Positions 51,903 to 60,418 of a stretch of DNA of 64,000 nt are shown here, in pieces (the first letter of the stretch is position 1; each line of letters opens with the position of its first letter). This stretch comes from Corynebacterium meridianum (lineage in GTDB: Bacteria > Actinomycetota > Actinomycetes > Mycobacteriales > Mycobacteriaceae): the NCBI RefSeq assembly GCF_016342265.1, contig NZ_JAEIOS010000011.1, forward strand, positions 186,001-250,000, written 5' to 3'. The notes beneath the pieces were generated by a model that saw only the letters and a list, made by a program, of their open reading frames with translations, was not told where the DNA came from and made no database searches. The translations under genes were made by a program, and so were the position numbers.

Positions 51903-52997
51903 TCAGATCACCTGCAGGTCCTTGGGTAGACGGGTGATCACTTCCGGTGCACCTGCGGTGATGATGAGGGTGTCCTCGATCCGGACACCGCCGCGGCCCG
52001 GAACGTAGATCCCCGGCTCAATGGTCAGGGTCATCCCCTCCCGCAGTTCCCCGGAGCCGTTCGCCGACGCCATCGGGGGTTCATGGACGTCCAGGCCGAT
52101 TCCGTGTCCGGTCGAGTGCACGAAGTAGTCGCCGTACCCGGCTTCCGTGATGATGTCGCGGCAGACGGCGTCGATGTCACGGAGCGGGGTTCCCGGAATG
52201 GCGGCCTCCACGCCCGCGGCCTGGGCACGGTGCACGATGGTGTAGATCTCCTCCGTGAATTCGGTGGTGTGTCCCATTATGTAGGTGCGGGTGCAGTCCG
52301 AGTTGAATCCCCGGTCGTGCGCACCGAAGTCGATCGTCACGAGATCTCCGGCCTCGATGACCCGGTCCCCGGCGCCGTGATGGGGTTTGGCCGAGTTCGG
52401 CCCGGAGGCGACGATCGTGTCGAAGCTGACGCGCTCGGCCCCGAGCATCCGCATGCGGTACTCGAGATCCGCGGCGACCTGACGTTCTGTCCGTCCGACA
52501 GCGAGTTCCCCGGCGTCCAGCACCTGCGCGAGGGCCTGTGACGCGAGCTCCGCGACGCCGGTGAGACGCTCGAGCTCGAGCTGGTCCTTGGTCAACCGGA
52601 GATCCTCGATCAGACCGGTGACGGGGACGAGCTGGACGTCCTCCCCGCAGGCGTCCGTCAGGCGATCGAGATGCGCCACCGTGACATGCGAGGCCTCGAA
52701 GCCGACCCGCCGTGGACCGGTGACCTCACGGAGGAGCTCGACGCCGACATCCCGCGCCTTCAGGCACTCGATGTCCGGGACCTCCTCCGCGATCTGGGTG
52801 GTGTAGCGACCGTCCGTCGCGATCCGGGCGGACAGGTCCTTCGACAGCAGCACCGCACCATTCGATCCGGAGAAACCGGAGAGATAGCGCACGTGGGTCA
52901 GGTCGGTGACGAGCATCGAATCGATGCGTCGCCCCGCCATGTCGGCGGCCAGTGCCCGCCGCCGGTTCGAGAATCGGGTATCAGCGAAAAAAGCCAC
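51903..52997 (-). CDS. pepQ: M24 family Xaa-Pro aminopeptidase / prolidase PepQ
   Basis: 364 residues from the GTG at 52997. The creatinase-like N-domain (DTRFSNRRRALAADM, DLTHVRYLSGFSGSNGAVLL) precedes the pita-bread catalytic domain with the five metal ligands: Asp in TIDFGAHDRGFNSDCTRTY (two), His in HSTGHGIGLDVHEPP, and Glu in IEPGIYVPG and RIEDT. It cleaves dipeptides or N-termini before proline. The frame is open 25 codons further, but the family start is near ADTRF. efp-nusB follow. Confidence 0.9.
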   Translation of the reverse strand: MAFFADTRFSNRRRALAADMAGRRIDSMLVTDLTHVRYLSGFSGSNGAVLLSKDLSARIATDGRYTTQIAEEVPDIECLKARDVGVELLREVTGPRRVGFEASHVTVAHLDRLTDACGEDVQLVPVTGLIEDLRLTKDQLELERLTGVAELASQALAQVLDAGELAVGRTERQVAADLEYRMRMLGAERVSFDTIVASGPNSAKPHHGAGDRVIEAGDLVTIDFGAHDRGFNSDCTRTYIMGHTTEFTEEIYTIVHRAQAAGVEAAIPGTPLRDIDAVCRDIITEAGYGDYFVHSTGHGIGLDVHEPPMASANGSGELREGMTLTIEPGIYVPGRGGVRIEDTLIITAGAPEVITRLPKDLQVI

Positions 52998-53266
52998 AAT
53001 GTCACCGTGCCTAACATGGTTGCGGGGTCGGCGGTCGCCCCCGGTTGAACAACCCGAGGCGGGCGCCGTCACGACGTTCTTTGAACATAGGTTAACCCGT
53101 GCGCCCGTTCACCGACCGCTCGGGCGGGCGAATGTTGTTAACGGGGGTGCCGTACCTGCCGTACCGCGAACGAGGGCAGGGCCATTGAGGAGCCGGAGAT
53201 TCGGCACCCGGTCCCCCGGCGGGTCCGCCCCGGCCTTCTTCCGGGCACGGAGGGACGTCCACCGGG

Positions 53267-53698
53267 CTACGCGGCCAGCTTCCGGAGCGCGAAGGAGTAT
53301 CCGTCCGTACCAAGTCCGGCGATCACGCCACGCGCGATCGGGGAGAGATAGGAGTGGCCCCGGAACGCTTCACGGGCGTGGACGTTCGATATGTGGACCT
53401 CGATGAAGCCGGCACCGTCGGCGACCTCGGCGAGTGCGTCGCGTAGCGCCACAGAGGTATGGGTCAAGCCTCCGGGGTTGATGATGACCGAATTTCCGGC
53501 ATCGGCCGATTCGTGTATCCAGTCGATCAACTGCCCTTCCCAGTTCGACTGCCGGCACCGCACCGTGACGCCGAGCTCCTCCGCCAGGGTGGTGAGCTGC
53601 CGCTCCACGTCCCCGAGGGTCGTCGAACCGTAGATCTCCGGCTGGCGCTTCCCCAACCGGTCGAGGTTGGGGCCGTTGTAGACGTCTATGGTGCGCAT
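53267..53698 (-). CDS. aroQ: 3-dehydroquinate dehydratase type II
   Basis: 143 residues. It dehydrates 3-dehydroquinate to 3-dehydroshikimate. [19 protein letters not shown] carries the catalytic lid with Arg and Tyr; [17 protein letters not shown] and [17 protein letters not shown] hold the catalytic His and binding residues. ATG at 53698 rather than a GTG/ATG upstream in aroB, because a -10 box lies 7 nt before it. It follows aroB after 10 bp. Confidence 0.95.
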   Translation of the reverse strand: MRTIDVYNGPNLDRLGKRQPEIYGSTTLGDVERQLTTLAEELGVTVRCRQSNWEGQLIDWIHESADAGNSVIINPGGLTHTSVALRDALAEVADGAGFIEVHISNVHAREAFRGHSYLSPIARGVIAGLGTDGYSFALRKLAA

Positions 53699-53705
53699 GG
53701 AGACG

Positions 53706-53711
53706 ATACTA
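53706..53711 (-). promoter_or_regulatory. -10 box of leaderless aroQ promoter over the aroB stop codon
   Basis: On the minus strand TAGTAT, then CGTCTCC, then the ATG at 53698. The TAG of the box is the aroB stop codon. No Shine-Dalgarno. Confidence 0.5.
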
Positions 53712-54803
53712 GCCACTGATCGCTGCGTACGCGGCACGGAGACTGTCCGTAGACGGGCCCTCGAGCCGGATCGTCGAGCCCACGTCCGTGAGCGCGACGA
53801 AGCGGATGTGACCGTCCCGGTTCTTCTTGTCCCGGCTCATCCCGGCGTGGAGCTCGTCGAAGCATCCGGGGACGTAGGTGGTGGGCAGACCCACGGACGA
53901 GAGGATGCGGCGGTGCCTGTCCACCAGGTCGGTGTCGATGTGCCCCAGTTCGCGGCTCAGTTCGGCGATGAACATCATGCCGACGGCCACGGCGCGCCCG
54001 TGCCGCCAGGCGAAGTGCTCGCGCAGCTCGACGGCGTGCCCGAAGGTGTGCCCGTAGTTGAGGATCTCCCGCAGCCCGGCCTCCTGGAGGTCCTCCGACA
54101 CGACCCGCGCCTTCACGGCGACCGACCGGGCGATGAGTTCGGGCAGGTGCCCGTCGGCCCGCAGGCACGCCTCCGGATCCGACTCGTACCGGGCGAGGAT
54201 CTCGGGGTCCGCGATGAACCCGGTCTTGATGACCTCCGCACTCCCGGCGACGATCTCGTCGGCGGGGAGAGTACCCAGGCGGTCGAGGTCGACGAACACC
54301 GCAGCCGGCTCGTGGAAGCAGCCGACGAGGTTCTTCCCCGCGGCCGTGTTGATCCCCGTCTTTCCGCCGACCGCGGCGTCGACCATCGCGAGCAGCGTCG
54401 TCGGGACCTGGATCACCGGCACGCCGCGCATCCAGGTGGCGGCAATGAATCCCGCGAGGTCGGTGGCGGCACCGCCGCCGAGGCCGATGACGACGTCCCG
54501 ACGTCCGATTCCCGCGCGGCCGAGTGCGTCCCAGCATTCCCCGGCGCTGTCCAGGGTCTTCCCCGCCTCCGCGTCCGGTATGACGTGCCGGACGACCTCG
54601 AGCCCGGCCGTCGAGAGGGCCGCCGTCAGTCCCTCCGCCACTGCACTGAGAGCCCCCTGGTGGAGGATGGCTGCCTTCCGTGCGCCGGGTAGCTCCGAGG
54701 CGAACTCCGCGATAGTGCCGTACAGACCATGGCCGATCCTGACGGTGTACGGGCAGGGACCGGTGACGGCGATGGTCGATTCAAAGGATCCGGAGGTGCT
54801 CAC
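53709..54803 (-). CDS. aroB: 3-dehydroquinate synthase
   Basis: 364 residues. It converts DAHP to 3-dehydroquinate with NAD+ and a metal ion. [24 protein letters not shown] and [21 protein letters not shown] bind [16 protein letters not shown] carries the metal-binding histidines. AAAGG precedes the GTG start, 48 bp after aroK. Confidence 0.96.
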   Translation of the reverse strand: MSTSGSFESTIAVTGPCPYTVRIGHGLYGTIAEFASELPGARKAAILHQGALSAVAEGLTAALSTAGLEVVRHVIPDAEAGKTLDSAGECWDALGRAGIGRRDVVIGLGGGAATDLAGFIAATWMRGVPVIQVPTTLLAMVDAAVGGKTGINTAAGKNLVGCFHEPAAVFVDLDRLGTLPADEIVAGSAEVIKTGFIADPEILARYESDPEACLRADGHLPELIARSVAVKARVVSEDLQEAGLREILNYGHTFGHAVELREHFAWRHGRAVAVGMMFIAELSRELGHIDTDLVDRHRRILSSVGLPTTYVPGCFDELHAGMSRDKKNRDGHIRFVALTDVGSTIRLEGPSTDSLRAAYAAISG

Positions 54804-54851
54804 TGTGGTGCCTTTCGCGGTGGATACGTGAAGGTGCGGGTGGGGGTGTGC

Positions 54852-55361
54852 CTAGACCTCGGAGTCGAGGTAGCCCAGGACGTCGGCGACCACCTGCTGT
54901 GGGGTACGTTCGTCGGTTCGGGCACGGAAACTCGCGACCTCGCGGTAGAACTCGCGGCGGCCGTCGAGGAGTTCCGTATAGCGTGCGAGCGCGTCGTCGC
55001 CGTCGAGCACCGGACGGTTCCCGCCCGCCGTGCGGCGAACCCCCTCCTCCGCCGACACGTCGAGCCAGATGACCTCGTGCTGGTCGAGCAGTTCCCTGGT
55101 CGAGCGTGTGACGACCGCACCGCCGCCCAGGCTGACGACCCCGTTGTGGGCCAGCGCCTCCTCCACTGTCCTTGCCTCGAGTTCACGGAAGGACTCCTCG
55201 CCCAGCTCCGCGTAGATGTCACCACAGGGTTTCCCCTGCTCCAGCTCCATCATCTGGTCGGTGTCGATGACCGTCGTATTCAGTGCACTGGCCAGTCTGC
55301 GACCGATGGTGGATTTCCCGGCGCCGGGTGGACCGACGAGTACGACACGGGGTTTGGACAT
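54852..55361 (-). CDS. aroK: Shikimate kinase
   Basis: 169 residues. It phosphorylates shikimate at the 3-hydroxyl. P-loop GPPGAGKSTIGRRLA at residue about 11, DTDQMMELEQGKPCGDIYAELGEESFRELE for shikimate binding, and VVSLGGGAV. The lid arginine lies in VRRTAGGNRPVL. ATG shares one base with the aroC stop (TGATG), so translation is coupled. Confidence 0.96.
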   Translation of the reverse strand: MSKPRVVLVGPPGAGKSTIGRRLASALNTTVIDTDQMMELEQGKPCGDIYAELGEESFRELEARTVEEALAHNGVVSLGGGAVVTRSTRELLDQHEVIWLDVSAEEGVRRTAGGNRPVLDGDDALARYTELLDGRREFYREVASFRARTDERTPQQVVADVLGYLDSEV

Positions 55362-56572
55362 CAGTTATCGAACTCCAGACGCTCGGAGACACGGGACAGG
55401 TAGCTGGTGATGTTGCGGGAGGTCTCGCCGAGGCTGTCGCCCCCGAACTTGGCGAGAACAGCCCTGGCAAGGACAAGTGCGACCATCGCCTCAGCGACGA
55501 CACCCGCAGCCGGGACCGCGCAGACGTCACTGCGCTGGTGGATGGCGCTGGCGGCCGCCCCGCTCGTCATGTCAACGGTCTTCAACGCGCGCGGAACGGT
55601 GGAGATCGGCTTCATCGCGGCCCGGACCACGAGGGGCTGGCCGTTGGTCATTCCGCCCTCGATCCCACCGGCTCTGTTCGTCGTTCGGGTGACCCCGTCG
55701 TCGGTCCGGATCATCTCGTCGTGCGCGACGGAACCGCGGCGCCGGGCCTCGGCGAATCCGTCTCCGATCTCCACGCCCTTGATGGCCTGGATCCCCATGA
55801 GAGCCGCGGCGAGCTGGGCGTCGAGGCGGTCCTCCCCCGAGATGTGGCTCCCCAGTCCGACGGGTAGCCCGTGGACGACGACCTCGACGACGCCACCGAG
55901 GGTGTCACCGGACTTCTTGGCGGCCTCGATCTCGGCGATCATCGACTCCTCGGCCTCGGCGCTGAAGGCACGCACCGGTGATTCGTCGATGGCGTCGAGG
56001 TCACTGAACGCCGGAACCGGTGCACCGTCGACGACCTTCGAGTCACCGATGGAGATGACGTGCGAGATCACCTCCACGCCGAGTGTCTCGCGGAGGAAGC
56101 TCCGTGCCAGGGTCGCAGCGGCGACCCGGGACGCGGTTTCCCGGGCGGAGGCGCGCTCCAGTACGGGCCGGGCCTCATCGAAGTCGTACTTGAGCATCCC
56201 CGCGAAGTCGGCGTGCCCGGGGCGGGGTCGGGTCAGTTTCGCCCCACGCCCGGAGTCCATCGCACGTGCGACCTCGTCGTCGTCGAGATCCACCGGGTCA
56301 GCGGACATGATCGTCGTCCACTTCGGCCACTCGGTGTTCCCGATCATGATCGCCACCGGGCCACCGATCGTCCGCCCGTGGCGGACGCCGGTGAGCATCG
56401 TCACCTCATCGGCCTCGAACTTCATCCGGGCCCCGCGACCGTAGCCCAGTCGACGGCGGGCGAGTTGGGTGGAGATCTGATCAGTCGTCAGTGGGACCCC
56501 CGCGGGCATGTGCTCCACCAGTGCGATGAGAGCCTGACCGTGGGATTCCCCTGCTGTAGTCCATCGAAGCAT
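55361..56572 (-). CDS. aroC: Chorismate synthase
   Basis: 403 residues. It removes phosphate from EPSP to give chorismate, with reduced [29 protein letters not shown] is the family start, and [32 protein letters not shown] and [20 protein letters not shown] are conserved segments. ATG at 56572 with GGAAG 9 nt upstream; the frame opens 19 codons earlier without support. aroK follows. Confidence 0.97.
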   Translation of the reverse strand: MLRWTTAGESHGQALIALVEHMPAGVPLTTDQISTQLARRRLGYGRGARMKFEADEVTMLTGVRHGRTIGGPVAIMIGNTEWPKWTTIMSADPVDLDDDEVARAMDSGRGAKLTRPRPGHADFAGMLKYDFDEARPVLERASARETASRVAAATLARSFLRETLGVEVISHVISIGDSKVVDGAPVPAFSDLDAIDESPVRAFSAEAEESMIAEIEAAKKSGDTLGGVVEVVVHGLPVGLGSHISGEDRLDAQLAAALMGIQAIKGVEIGDGFAEARRRGSVAHDEMIRTDDGVTRTTNRAGGIEGGMTNGQPLVVRAAMKPISTVPRALKTVDMTSGAAASAIHQRSDVCAVPAAGVVAEAMVALVLARAVLAKFGGDSLGETSRNITSYLSRVSERLEFDN

Positions 56573-56632
56573 GCGCTCATTCTTCCATGCTTTCGGTTCG
56601 CCCGGACACGAGGGTCCCGGAAGTGGCACCGG

Positions 56633-57064
56633 TCACGGCCCGGCTCCACCGGAAACCGCGGCGACAACCACGACGAGAGTGCCCACGACCATGGCGGGAC
56701 CGTGCGGAATCGAACAACGCCGGGAGACGGTGAGAACCACCGAGGTGAGTATCCCGGCCACCGCGGCCGCGAGCAGACCTCCCGTGGTTCCGGCGATCGC
56801 CGTCGCGAGGAATCCCAGTGGTACAGCCAGTTTGACGTCCCCGCCGCCGATGCCGCCGCGGGTCACCTCCGCCAGAACCAGGTAGCTGAGGAACCACCCG
56901 AGACCGGGTAGGACACCAGCGGGAGACACCCAGCAGGTCACCAGGACCGCCGACGCCGCCGGGGGCAGGGTCAGACCGTCGGGGAGCCTGCTGTGCCGGA
57001 CGTCGTGGCAGACGAGGAGAAACGCCCAGGCCGCGAGCACAGGAATCGAGAACAGCAGGGTCAT
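56633..57064 (-). CDS. Short type IV prepilin peptidase-like aspartic protease (A24 family)
   Basis: 143 residues and about five membrane segments. The two catalytic aspartates are in HDVRHSRLPDGLTLP and in GGGDVKLAVPLG (the GxGD motif). It lacks the N-terminal zinc/methylase part of PilD, as in many actinobacteria. It should cleave leader peptides of type IV pilin-like proteins, but no pilin or pilus ATPase gene is in the window. TAGATT (57072-57077, minus) lies 7 nt before the ATG, so a leaderless promoter is possible. Confidence 0.85.
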   Translation of the reverse strand: MTLLFSIPVLAAWAFLLVCHDVRHSRLPDGLTLPPAASAVLVTCWVSPAGVLPGLGWFLSYLVLAEVTRGGIGGGDVKLAVPLGFLATAIAGTTGGLLAAAVAGILTSVVLTVSRRCSIPHGPAMVVGTLVVVVAAVSGGAGP

Positions 57065-57071
57065 TCACGGG

Positions 57072-57077
57072 AATCTA
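57072..57077 (-). promoter_or_regulatory. -10 box of leaderless prepilin-peptidase promoter
   Basis: On the minus strand TAGATT, then CCCGTGA, then the ATG at 57064. No Shine-Dalgarno. Confidence 0.5.
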
Positions 57078-57139
57078 GCTTCCCGGGTCCAAGGCCCCGT
57101 CGGCGGTGCGGAACACCTGTGGACTACCGGGCCGACGCC

Positions 57140-57457
57140 TCAGAAAATCGAACCCGCGAACATCACGACACCGAAGATCAGCAACGGGAGTACGGCCAGG
57201 TGGTAGCACGCGAAGGTGACCGTCATCCAGACCGGTGGCCGGTTCGTGTCTAATCTCTCCAGGTGCCGGGCGTAGACGACGGCATTGACGACCAGCGCGA
57301 TCGTGGCGAGAGTCAGATAGCTCAGCTCCGCGAAGGGGCGTTCCGGGGGGTTGAACCCGGAGAGGAACACCACCAGGGGGTAACCGGCCGGAACGAGCAG
57401 TGCGACGAGGAGATGTCCGAACCAGGGATTCTCTTTGCCGGGTCGCCCGGGACTCAT
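57140..57457 (-). CDS. Small membrane protein of unknown function
   Basis: 105 residues. Three hydrophobic segments (about 12-32, 44-62, 78-104) with a charged loop YARHLERLDTNRPP. I do not recognise the family. ATG at 57457 overlaps the aroE stop (ATGA), so it is translated with aroE and is likely real. A longer frame runs antisense over aroE and is not used. Position inside the shikimate cluster gives no firm functional hint. Confidence 0.75.
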   Translation of the reverse strand: MSPGRPGKENPWFGHLLVALLVPAGYPLVVFLSGFNPPERPFAELSYLTLATIALVVNAVVYARHLERLDTNRPPVWMTVTFACYHLAVLPLLIFGVVMFAGSIF

Positions 57458-58302
57458 GCCCCGCAACTCCGATCGCGGAGTGCGGCGGTCAGTGCCGCAC
57501 GCATGGCGTCCCGGGGCGCAGGCTTCCCGGTGAACTGCTCGAACTGGCTCAGTGCCTGGCCCGCGAGCATCACATCTCCGCCGACCACGGGAACACCGTT
57601 GTCCGCTGCCGCCCGGGCCAGTGGTGTCGGCCACGGATCGTAGATGACGTCCAGCACGGGAACACGTGCGAGATCGTCCTCCATCCCGGCGAGTGCCGCC
57701 GAGGGAACCGTCGAGATCACCACCGCGGCACCGGTCACGGCCGTTGCGGCCCGTTCGGGGTCGGAAACCGTCCAGCGGACGTCGATCCCGAGGGTATCTG
57801 CGAGAGGTGCCAGCTCCGCGCTGCGATCGGACCGGTTGATCACGGTCACCGCACGGAAACCCGCGCGACCCAGCGCCCACAGCGCGGGTCGCGCGGTACC
57901 CCCGGCTCCGACGAGCACGGCACGGTCTCCGGCGGCGGGGTTCCCGACGCCCAGTTCCCCGAGCGCGGCCGACACCCCCTCACAGTCCGTGTTGTCGGCA
58001 CGCCAGCCGCCCGGAATCCGGACGAGGGTGTTCGCGGATCCTATGGCGCGTGCTCGGTGGGTGACTTCCCGAGCCACGGCGAGGGCAGCGAACTTCCCCG
58101 GCATCGTCACCGAGAACCCGGCGAACTCAGCCGGGGCGTCAGCCACGATCCACGGGAGGTCCTCGGCACCGCAGTCGATCCGGGTGTACGCCCAGTCGTC
58201 GAGGCCGACGGCGCGGTATCCGGCCGCGTGGATGACGGGCGAGAGGCTGTGTTCGACCGGCCGGCCGAGAACAGCGGCCCGATGCCGAATCAGATCACTC
58301 AC
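57454..58302 (-). CDS. aroE: Shikimate dehydrogenase
   Basis: 282 residues. It reduces 3-dehydroshikimate with NADPH. AVLGRPVEHSLSPVIHAAGY binds shikimate; the catalytic lysine and aspartate are in VTMPGKFAAL and ADNTDCEGV. The nucleotide motif is VLVGAGGTARPALWALG. GTG at 58302 is chosen for AAAGGA 9 nt upstream; a GTG at 58320 would place that site inside the gene. It follows mltG after 87 bp. Confidence 0.94.
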   Translation of the reverse strand: MSDLIRHRAAVLGRPVEHSLSPVIHAAGYRAVGLDDWAYTRIDCGAEDLPWIVADAPAEFAGFSVTMPGKFAALAVAREVTHRARAIGSANTLVRIPGGWRADNTDCEGVSAALGELGVGNPAAGDRAVLVGAGGTARPALWALGRAGFRAVTVINRSDRSAELAPLADTLGIDVRWTVSDPERAATAVTGAAVVISTVPSAALAGMEDDLARVPVLDVIYDPWPTPLARAAADNGVPVVGGDVMLAGQALSQFEQFTGKPAPRDAMRAALTAALRDRSCGA

Positions 58303-58389
58303 GTGGGGTTTTCCTTTCACGGTGACGGCCGTACCCGGGTGGTCGATCGGACCCCGTGGCCGGTACAGTTCCCCCGCCGACGGGGTGTG

Positions 58390-59580
58390 TCAGCGGTTCG
58401 AGTCGAGGACACCGTTGTCCACCGACTGCTGGGTGTCCCGCAGGTGGTCCTCGAAGGTGTCGTTGAATACGGTTGTTCCGTCGCTGTCGATGGTGACGAA
58501 GAAGAGCCAGTTGCCGTCGGCCGGATTCTCCATGGCCTCGATGGCCTCGATAGACGGGGCGGCGATCGGGGTCTGCGGCAATCCGTCCATGGCGTACGTG
58601 TTCCACGGGGTCTTCCGGGCGCGGTCCTCGTCGGTGGTCGCCACCTCGACGTCCGTGAGGTCGTAGTTGACCGTCGAATCAAACTCGAGGCGCATCGGCT
58701 CAGCCAGCCGGTTGAGAATGACCCGCGCGACCTTGTCGAAGTCACCGGCGGGAGCCTCCCGCTCCACCAGCGACGCGGCCGTGAGCAGCTCATAGGGGGT
58801 GAGGTTCATGGCGCCGGCGCGATCGACGATTCCGGTGGAGTTGTACTCGTCGGTACCCGCACTGACCAGTTCCCGCAGGATGCCGGTGGCGTCCTGCTCC
58901 GGATTGATCACGTAGCTTCCCGGGGTGATCAGACCCTCGAGACGTTTGGGGTCACCTTCCCGCCCGCGAACCTGCTCCAGGGCCCATTCCGGGGCCCCCA
59001 GTTCCGCGGGATCGGTGGTTGCCGCGACCCGCTCCAGTTCCTCCGTGCTGACACAGTTCGGTGATCCCGCGGTGCAGGTGACCGCGGCGATCTTCGTGTA
59101 GATGCCGGGTCGGGTCTCGCCGCCGATGACCCGCACATCCATGAGGGTGGCCCCTCCCGGGATCTCCAGCATCTCAACCTTGTTGGCGGGATCCACGAGG
59201 GCTGCGACCGCAGCTACAGCACTCATCTCCCCCTGGAGCCGGTAGAAGCCGGGCTGTACCCGGGCCGCATCCGGGTTCGCACCGGCCGCGGCCTGGAAGG
59301 CGCCGTTCGACTTGACGATTCCCTTCTCGACGAGCTCCGGGCCGAGTGCCGATACCGACGACCCCTCCTCGATCTGAACCAGTTGCACGATCTCGTTTCC
59401 GGTGCCGTTGAAGTCCGGTGGCCTGTTGGAACCGCTGCGGGATCCCACGATGTACACGACCGTCCCGATGATGATGAGAACACTGGCGATGACGATGGCC
59501 ATGCCGTACTGCCGACGACGAACGTACCTGGGTTCCATGCGGCGACCCCTGGGGCCACGTCCGGAGCGTGCTCTGTTCAT
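58390..59580 (-). CDS. mltG: Endolytic murein transglycosylase MltG (YceG-like)
   Basis: 396 residues. MltG cuts nascent glycan strands of peptidoglycan at the membrane. A basic N-terminus and one membrane segment (about 23-45, MAIVIASVLIIIGTVVYIV) anchor an extracytoplasmic domain with a LysM-like part (VQLVQIEEGSSVSALGPELVEKGIV) and the catalytic Glu in ASLVEREAPAGDFDKVARVI; FDSTVNYDL and NTYAMDGLPQTPIAAPS are family landmarks. The ATG directly follows the ruvX stop (TAGATG). Confidence 0.93.
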   Translation of the reverse strand: MNRARSGRGPRGRRMEPRYVRRRQYGMAIVIASVLIIIGTVVYIVGSRSGSNRPPDFNGTGNEIVQLVQIEEGSSVSALGPELVEKGIVKSNGAFQAAAGANPDAARVQPGFYRLQGEMSAVAAVAALVDPANKVEMLEIPGGATLMDVRVIGGETRPGIYTKIAAVTCTAGSPNCVSTEELERVAATTDPAELGAPEWALEQVRGREGDPKRLEGLITPGSYVINPEQDATGILRELVSAGTDEYNSTGIVDRAGAMNLTPYELLTAASLVEREAPAGDFDKVARVILNRLAEPMRLEFDSTVNYDLTDVEVATTDEDRARKTPWNTYAMDGLPQTPIAAPSIEAIEAMENPADGNWLFFVTIDSDGTTVFNDTFEDHLRDTQQSVDNGVLDSNR

Positions 59581-60111
59581 CTATGAACCGTCCTCAACGT
59601 CGGTGGCCGACAGGGCGTTAGCCCGGGCGTCGAGCCAGGATTGGAGAATCTCGACGGCAGCAGCCTGGTCAATCACGCTGCGTCCGTTCTTGGTGGTGCG
59701 CCCGGACATGTGCAGTGCCCTGGTCGCGAGTACTGAGGTCAACCGCTCGTCGGCGAGCCGGACCGGGATCCTTCTGCCCTGGTCGTCCCACCCGGTCAGT
59801 CGCCGGTTGATGCGGAAGGCGAACTCTTTCGCGTGCCTGACGGACGCGGAACCGTTGGCGTGGAGGTCCCGGGGCAGTCCGATCACGACCTCGACGACAC
59901 CGTACCCGGTGATGAGTTCGATGAGCCGGTCGATGTCGGCGCCGTCCCGGTCCTTCAGCCCGGTTACCCGGGGAACCGTCTCCACCGGAGTCGCCAGCAT
60001 CCCGTCGGTGTCGGAGACGGCGACGCCGATCCGCACGGTTCCGACATCGATTCCCAGCCGCCGTCCCCTACCGGGGTCGTCGGCACCGGGTTTGTCTGGC
60101 TGTATGGGCAT
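59581..60111 (-). CDS. ruvX: Putative pre-16S rRNA nuclease / Holliday junction resolvase-like YqgF (RuvX)
   Basis: 176 residues of the RNase H fold. [16 protein letters not shown] has the first catalytic Asp, [15 protein letters not shown] the second region, and DERLTS the third acidic pair. YqgF is essential for 16S 5' maturation in E. coli. AAAGGA lies upstream of the ATG. The 307-bp leader region has a long hairpin and a tandem repeat. mltG follows at once. Confidence 0.92.
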   Translation of the reverse strand: MPIQPDKPGADDPGRGRRLGIDVGTVRIGVAVSDTDGMLATPVETVPRVTGLKDRDGADIDRLIELITGYGVVEVVIGLPRDLHANGSASVRHAKEFAFRINRRLTGWDDQGRRIPVRLADERLTSVLATRALHMSGRTTKNGRSVIDQAAAVEILQSWLDARANALSATDVEDGS

Positions 60112-60142
60112 GTCGCGGTTTCATCCTTTGTCTGGGGGTGCC

Positions 60143-60184
60143 GTCACCGGGACGCCGACACCGGCGTGTGGGTGTCCCGGTGAC
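60143..60184 (-). terminator. Hairpin upstream of ruvX
   Basis: Arms GTCACCGGGAC (60143-60153) and GTCCCGGTGAC (60174-60184), 11 bp perfect, with GCCG/CGGC inside. It ends 14 bp before the ruvX ribosome binding site. It could end alaS read-through or be a leader element of ruvX. Confidence 0.5.
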
Positions 60185-60270
60185 CGTGTGGTCCGGCCGG
60201 GCACCGTAACTCTCCACGCACCGACCGTAACAGACCCGTTACCACGGTGTCGGGGATACGTACCCGCCAA

Positions 60271-60288
60271 ATCTATAGCATCTATAGC
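60271..60288. repeat. Tandem repeat (ATCTATAGC)x2 in ruvX promoter region
   Basis: Two exact copies of ATCTATAGC, each with the palindrome CTATAG. On the minus strand they give TATAGAT-like -10 boxes. Very AT-rich in its context. Likely part of the ruvX promoter or an operator. Confidence 0.55.
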
Positions 60289-60418
60289 ATTTGCCCCTCG
60301 ACGGGTCGACACCGACGGGAGCGGGCGGGCGTGTCCCGTCGCCGGCACGCCAGACTTCCAGACCCCGGTTTTCGGGGTACGCCGCTCCAACCGGTACGGG
60401 TCTACCCCACGGGCACCG

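Larger units (their letters stand above)
60112..60418. other. alaS-ruvX intergenic region
   Basis: 307 bp without a credible gene. It holds an 11-bp-stem hairpin (60143-60184), a tandem 9-bp repeat with AT-rich TATAG boxes (60271-60288) and a small hairpin ACCCCG/CGGGGT (60362-60378) that could end alaS. Probably alaS terminator plus ruvX-mltG promoter and leader. Confidence 0.5.
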
